Assembly: GCA_032017425.1 (NCBI GenBank)
Contig: DALZPW010000004.1
DNA: 64,000 nt
Origin: Faucicola tetraodonis
Lineage (GTDB): Bacteria; Pseudomonadota; Gammaproteobacteria; Pseudomonadales; Moraxellaceae
Direction: 5' to 3' (one strand)
In this document: in pieces, positions 62,681 to 64,000 of the stretch
Layout: each line of letters begins with the position of its first letter
Position numbering within the stretch: position 1 is the stretch's first letter
Notes under the pieces: generated by a model
Database searches by the model: none
Told to the model about the DNA's origin: nothing
What the model saw: only the letters and a program-made list of their open reading frames with translations
Made by a program: the position numbers and the translations under genes

Positions 62681-63625
62681 ATGCATATTTTTCTAGCTCG
62701 CAATAATGTGCAAGCCGGCCCTTATACCCTTGAACAACTCAATCAAATGCTTGCGACAGGGCAAGTGTTACTCACTGATTTGATGTGGCATCAAGGGATG
62801 GATAACTGGAACACAGTCAATGCGATGACGGATGGGCAATTTTTTTACCGTCCAACGATGGATGAAAGCTTGCCAGTCGATACCCACCAACGCGAGCAGC
62901 CCGCCTCTGATGAAGCAGATTATATTATTAACAACACGCCTAATCCTATATCGCCTTCAGAAGACGCTGAGAATGTTTGGGATCGGTATTCGGCGAATAA
63001 CCCGCACAAATCTCCTAACCCTACCAAGGTCACATTGACCAAAAAACTTAGCTCAAACCAAGACATTGCTCATGCCAAAAAACAGTTAGACCTTGCCAGC
63101 ATCGGTAGTCGTATCGCAGCAAAATTGGTAGATACCCTGCTTATGGTATTGGCGTCGTCGCCCCTGTTCATCTCCCTGTATAACAGCCCAAATTTTGATA
63201 AATTACTCAAATGGGCAGAAGCAGGACAAACCCGATTGACGTCTGCCCAGCAGATGGAACTTATGTCAGCGTTACCTGAGCATATATTGCTGCTAACCAA
63301 TATTTTGGTATGGGGCTTAATCATTGCGCAAGTCCTATTATTGATGCGCCGTGGTCAGAGCATCGGTAAGATGATAATGGGCATACGTATTTTGGATCGC
63401 CAATCCAATGCCATTCCTGGATTTTTTAACTTAATCATTATGCGTGGGTTATTTACCACATTGGCTTATTCTTTATCCATTTTTGGTTTGGTTGTGTTAG
63501 TCATTGATTTGGTCATGATGCTCACCAGCAAAGAGCGATTAAGCCTACATGATAAAATCGCCAAAACTTATGTGGTACGTGCCGATGACACCCAAACCAC
63601 GCCCCTTGCGTTAAAACCTGATTAG
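62681..63625 (+). CDS. GYF_2-RDD membrane protein
   Basis: A 314-residue protein. Residues 1-50 form a GYF_2 domain (ARNNVQAGPYTLEQLNQMLA, MWHQGMDNW), followed by a disordered linker and a C-terminal RDD domain (about 140-300) with membrane helices near 150-170, 205-225 and 250-275, and the typical GQSIGKMIMGIRI. RDD proteins are proposed to have transport or ion-exchange functions, not established. A TATAAT near 62,587 could be its -10. Its stop overlaps that of the following convergent gene by a few bases. Confidence 0.88.
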   Translation: MHIFLARNNVQAGPYTLEQLNQMLATGQVLLTDLMWHQGMDNWNTVNAMTDGQFFYRPTMDESLPVDTHQREQPASDEADYIINNTPNPISPSEDAENVWDRYSANNPHKSPNPTKVTLTKKLSSNQDIAHAKKQLDLASIGSRIAAKLVDTLLMVLASSPLFISLYNSPNFDKLLKWAEAGQTRLTSAQQMELMSALPEHILLLTNILVWGLIIAQVLLLMRRGQSIGKMIMGIRILDRQSNAIPGFFNLIIMRGLFTTLAYSLSIFGLVVLVIDLVMMLTSKERLSLHDKIAKTYVVRADDTQTTPLALKPD

Positions 63626-64000
63626 AGTAAATTAAAATCATCAAACCGTGTGGTATAACCATGCGGTTTTTTTATGCTCAATTGCCAACAAGCCTCGCCA
63701 CGCGCTAGGTATTTCACCTCAAAATGCGTGCGTTCACTATGATGGGGTACTTGGGTTTTCTCCACCGGTACTTGCCAAACTGTCTGTGCTTTATGCTCAG
63801 CTTCCTCTATATAACTTTCAATATTACTGGCAAGTATAAGCTCGCCATTTGGTTTTAACCGAGACAGCAACCACTCAAAAAACGGCATGTTAAGCCAGCG
63901 TTGGTTGGGGTTATGCGGCTCTGGATTGGGGTAAAGAATAAACACCCCTGACAAGCTTTGCGCGGGCACAGCATGGGTGACCCAAGCAATGGCATCGGCA
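63622..64000 (-). CDS. SAM-dependent methyltransferase, TrmB-like, 3' part (cut by window end)
   Basis: The frame is open to the window end, so the start lies beyond base 64,000. The visible 125 codons contain AVPAQSLSGVFILYPNPEPH and QRWLNMPFFEWLLSRLKPNG, resembling the catalytic and substrate region of tRNA (guanine-N7)-methyltransferases (PDPWPK-like motif). The N-terminal SAM site is not in view. It overlaps the RDD gene by 4 bases, tail to tail. Confidence 0.72.
   Translation of the reverse strand, partial: ADAIAWVTHAVPAQSLSGVFILYPNPEPHNPNQRWLNMPFFEWLLSRLKPNGELILASNIESYIEEAEHKAQTVWQVPVEKTQVPHHSERTHFEVKYLARGEACWQLSIKKPHGYTTRFDDFNLL

Overview
The window reads as a chromosomal segment of a gammaproteobacterium of the family Moraxellaceae, most like the Moraxella osloensis (Faucicola) / Psychrobacter group. 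This rests on protein character, moderate GC with AT-rich intergenic DNA, and the gene order rlmN-pilW-rodZ-ispG-hisS-yfgM-bamB-der. The genus is an inference; no database was consulted. No prophage, CRISPR array or rRNA operon is present. One tRNA gene (tRNA-Leu, anticodon CAA) lies near 47.6 kb.

Bases 1-26,500 are housekeeping. The first 55 bases are the right end of an IS200/IS605-type tnpB element. Then follow a MipA/OmpV-type outer-membrane protein, a nuclease lipoprotein, queC, a small periplasmic protein, a PrxQ-like peroxiredoxin, an MscS channel, rlmKL, a META/DUF4377 lipoprotein, a 1-Cys peroxiredoxin and dusB. The rlmN...der block comes next, ending with a membrane sensor kinase that carries a degenerate receiver domain. 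A PBP5-type carboxypeptidase, trmO and fpr complete the section.

Bases 26,567-47,278 hold a complete Wzy-type capsule locus, all on the minus strand. In transcription order it is wza-wzb-wzc, a PglF/CapD-like 4,6-dehydratase, a GT32-like transferase, wzx, three paralogous GT2 transferases, two GT4 transferases, wzy, a third GT4, a PglC-like initiating transferase, an ATP-grasp ligase, a HAD protein, a DegT aminotransferase and wzi. The middle (about 29-41 kb) is strikingly AT-rich, as expected of an exchanged serotype cassette. The dehydratase, aminotransferase and PglC-like enzyme should make and load a 4-amino-4,6-dideoxy-HexNAc. No PglD-type acetyltransferase is present; the ATP-grasp/HAD pair occupies its place and suggests a different N-acyl group on the first sugar. 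A candidate extended -10 promoter lies 200 bases before wza, with an ops-like GGTAGCG in the leader.

Bases 47,600-64,000 return to mixed chromosomal genes: tRNA-Leu, an orphan modA-like lipoprotein, a HIT protein, a serine hydrolase, a MaoC/FabG/thiolase acyl-CoA group, a DUF1315 protein, a DUF4105 (Lnb-like) envelope protein, an intact tnpB element inserted at the 3' end of that gene, mnmG, a DUF3025 protein, a GYF_2-RDD membrane protein and a methyltransferase cut by the window edge.

The most unexpected pattern is not a gene. At least ten intergenic borders carry two- or three-copy tandem duplications with periods of 9-21 bases, several of them spanning the stop codon of the preceding gene. 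Other points of interest are a TnpB whose RuvC-II glutamate position reads Gly-Asp, a decayed gene in the capsule locus, and two perfect palindromes in divergent intergenic regions.
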